Below, piece after piece: positions 62,329-64,000 of a stretch of DNA of 64,000 bases. The stretch is from Parapristionchus giblindavisi (Eukaryota; Nematoda; Chromadorea; Rhabditida; Diplogasteridae). The stretch spans positions 1 to 64,000 of the forward strand of contig CALSFV010000249.1 of NCBI GenBank assembly GCA_943737045.1, written 5' to 3'. Both the position numbers and the translations under genes were made by a program. The notes under the pieces were generated by a model. That model was given only the letters and a program-made list of their open reading frames with translations, made no database searches and was not told the origin of the DNA. Position 1 is the first letter of the stretch; each line of letters starts with the position of its first letter.

Positions 62329-64000
62329 TTAGAAAACCGCGATCTGGTCTCTTCTAACCGATTCCAAATCATCGTCGATTGAGTCGATGAGTGAGAAGGA
62401 CGCGAAGATGGCAAGAGCGGAGAGGGTGTGCCAGACATCATGGGCGTCGTAGTAGTCGAAGAGGATACAGTCACCGTTGTGCGTACGAGACTGCGCTGGG
62501 GTTTCCTTAAAAGAATAAGCATTTAATGCCACATCACAAGTTTACTCTACGCCCTCGCAAACAAAAAAAAACGAGAGAGTGTGGCTAGAGTTTAATTTGG
62601 CTAGCTGTGTGCCTTCGACAGAATTATTTATTTATTATCTTGATGTACCTTACGGGAACGAGGATGCAAAAGTGTCTTCTCCTGAAGCACTCTCAATGTT
62701 CGATGTACTGTCTAGCTACTGGAAAATTTTGTGTATGATCATGACACTCACTCCCCAATCGGTCAGATGACTGAAGAAGAAGAAGAGTGCGGGTATCCAG
62801 GCACAAACCGACACGATCATGTAGAAGAGAGGACGAATACGATTGATGGATTCGCTATGGACCACCTACAAATATATGTTAAAGTTTAAAGGGGCTGACA
62901 CCTTTGTCAACGGTCTCTTCAACGCTCTACGCTCTCTCGTTGTTAGAGAACAGAGAAATAGTGTGCGCAATGAAGAGACCATTGAGTGAGATCACTCTCC
63001 CTTTAAAGGGAAATCTCGAGCTAATTTAAATATCCATGTTGGAAGCGCTCTCTCGTAGGGAAGAAGAATGCGAGAGTGCATTGCCAAAGGGGAATGTTTG
63101 AAATTAGCCCGGATGAGCCTAGAATATTACAGAACGTCTCACTTTTATTCATTGTACACAATCATGTTATATTCCCAATTATTTAAAAGTCTAAAAACAC
63201 AATACAATAATATAATTTCATTTAAAATTTAAAATCTTGCGATATTTTAGTAATAATATGATAATATGAAGCGTTGAAAAATGGGAAATTCAAAGTTTAA
63301 TTTTTGACGTGATTAAACACGAAAATATTACCTTCATGACTATATAGTATATTGTGTAGCCGATGCTGTTTCCTAAAACGGGAACGAGCAGGGAGGTGGG
63401 AAAGTCTCTCGGATACGAATACCACACCACTCCGAGAAAGAGCAGGTTCAAGATTATTGCGATTAGCAAGAAGTAAAAACGTCTCTGAAAGATATCTATT
63501 CGTGAAATGTCTTCAATAATAACGATATTCTACTGCCTTCCCGTTAAGAATCAACGATTCGCCGATTCGCCTTGGCGAAGGACACCCTTCATAAAGGCTT
63601 TCCTAACAGCTATGCCCCATGCGATCAATTGTTCAATTATTATAGCTTTTTATTAGTTCAATATTTATTGTTTTCCGTTAGCATATAGATTTGTTTTTTT
63701 TTCCAACAAGCCCTGGGATCGCTGATTAGATCATACCATCACTGACTAGAATTTTACTACAAGTTTACTATAAGTGAAAGAACATTTGACGAAAGGCATT
63801 ACAGTATTATTCACCACTTGCAGAAATCTTACTTCAAACTAGAAATAGACTTGTAAATCTATTTCAAGTGGGAATGATAAGTAAACTATTTGTTGTGAAA
63901 GGTGTTTTTTTCTTCGATTCATCTTTAATCCTACCTTCGTGCCATCATCTCTCCTTCGCGTAGCTACTCTTTCCACCTCTTCATCGTCCTCTTCCTCTAC
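62329..64000 (-). CDS. SID-1 family multipass membrane protein, C-terminal exons (5' part off the window)
   Basis: Exons in phase: beyond 64000 to 63935, 63484-63332, 62865-62752, 62505-62329; 169 aa visible. An acidic/basic cytoplasmic segment (EEEDDEEVERVATRRRDD) is followed by hydrophobic spans YFLLIAIILNLLFLGVV, LGNSIGYTIYYIV and LFYMIVSVCAWIPALFFFF, then PAQSR, CILFDYYDAHDVWHTLSA and a last membrane span ending DDDLESVRRDQIAVF. The FDxYDxHDxWHxLSA motif, DDDL and the xxxVF terminus are diagnostic of SID-1/SIDT proteins. Family members move double-stranded RNA (SID-1) or affect sterol uptake (CHUP-1); which type this is cannot be told from the C-terminus. Introns carry a TTAA MITE (62886-63006) and a worn 207-bp-family MITE (about 63740-63900). 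AATAAA lies at about 62174-62168. Confidence 0.88.
62886..63006. mobile_element. 121-bp TTAA MITE, copy G
   Basis: TTAAAGGGGCTGACACCTTT...ACTCTCCCTTTAA with AACGGTCTCTTCAACGC / GAAGAGACCATTGAGTG arms; intronic in the SID-1 family gene, about 20 bp before the acceptor at 62865. Confidence 0.85.
63740..63900. mobile_element. Worn copy of the 207-bp MITE family
   Basis: The core AGTGAAAGAACATTTGACGA and GGCATTACAGTAT plus a TAGACTTGTAAATCTA palindrome are preserved. The outer CTCTGGTATTT termini are no longer recognisable. Intronic in the SID-1 family gene. Confidence 0.6.

Overview
The window looks like nuclear DNA from a nematode. The evidence is a cuticle-collagen gene, a SID-1-family membrane protein, a serpentine chemoreceptor and its decayed duplicate, and genes cut into many small exons by introns of about 40-60 bp with TTTCAG-type acceptors. 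The DNA is AT-rich and contains very many short palindromic transposons. I cannot name the species. Most single-frame ORFs here are noise; the genes below were rebuilt by joining exons at GT/AG sites and checking reading phase across each junction.

Layout. 0-7.2 kb: a minus-strand secreted Cys-rich gene, with introns inflated by MITEs (miniature inverted-repeat transposable elements). 9.1-9.4 kb: a small MG-starting protein with a paralog at 50.8-51.0 kb. 10.9, 23.4 and 36.0 kb: two identical tRNA-Ala(UGC) genes and a damaged third copy. 11.6-18.5 kb: an intact 8-exon 7TM receptor and a pseudogene duplicate, both minus strand, each carrying the same 348-bp tRNA-containing TTAA element. 20.0-20.6 kb: an RTE-type LINE remnant split by a hAT MITE. 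20.9-21.15 kb: a Gly-rich secreted peptide. 22.1-23.0 kb: a long hairpin element. 24.07-26.2 kb (plus), 47.5-50.1 kb and 57.2-61.0 kb (minus): three paralogous secreted proteins with a PAN-like domain and sushi-like repeats, plus decayed exon copies at 36.5 and 61.2 kb. 26.8-38.4 kb: almost gene-free, made of nested palindromes including a 5-kb foldback element. 38.6-39.1 kb: a small coiled-coil gene. 39.8-43.0 kb: a minus-strand gene with a beta-rich body and a SUMO-like C-terminus. 43.4-45.7 kb: a cuticle collagen. 52.0-56.1 kb: a 16-exon kelch-like propeller with a Pro-rich tail and a CaaX box. 62.3-64.0 kb: the C-terminal exons of a SID-1 family gene that runs off the right edge.

Mobile DNA is the dominant theme. 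At least four groups can be separated by target-site footprint: TTAA elements with TTAAAGG ends (Kolobok/T2-like), hAT MITEs with 8-bp duplications, TA-flanked mariner-like palindromes, and a 207-bp family with variable 2-bp duplications. Several insertions lie in introns within 10-25 bp of a splice site. At least three unrelated palindromes carry tRNA-like (A box/B box) sequence.
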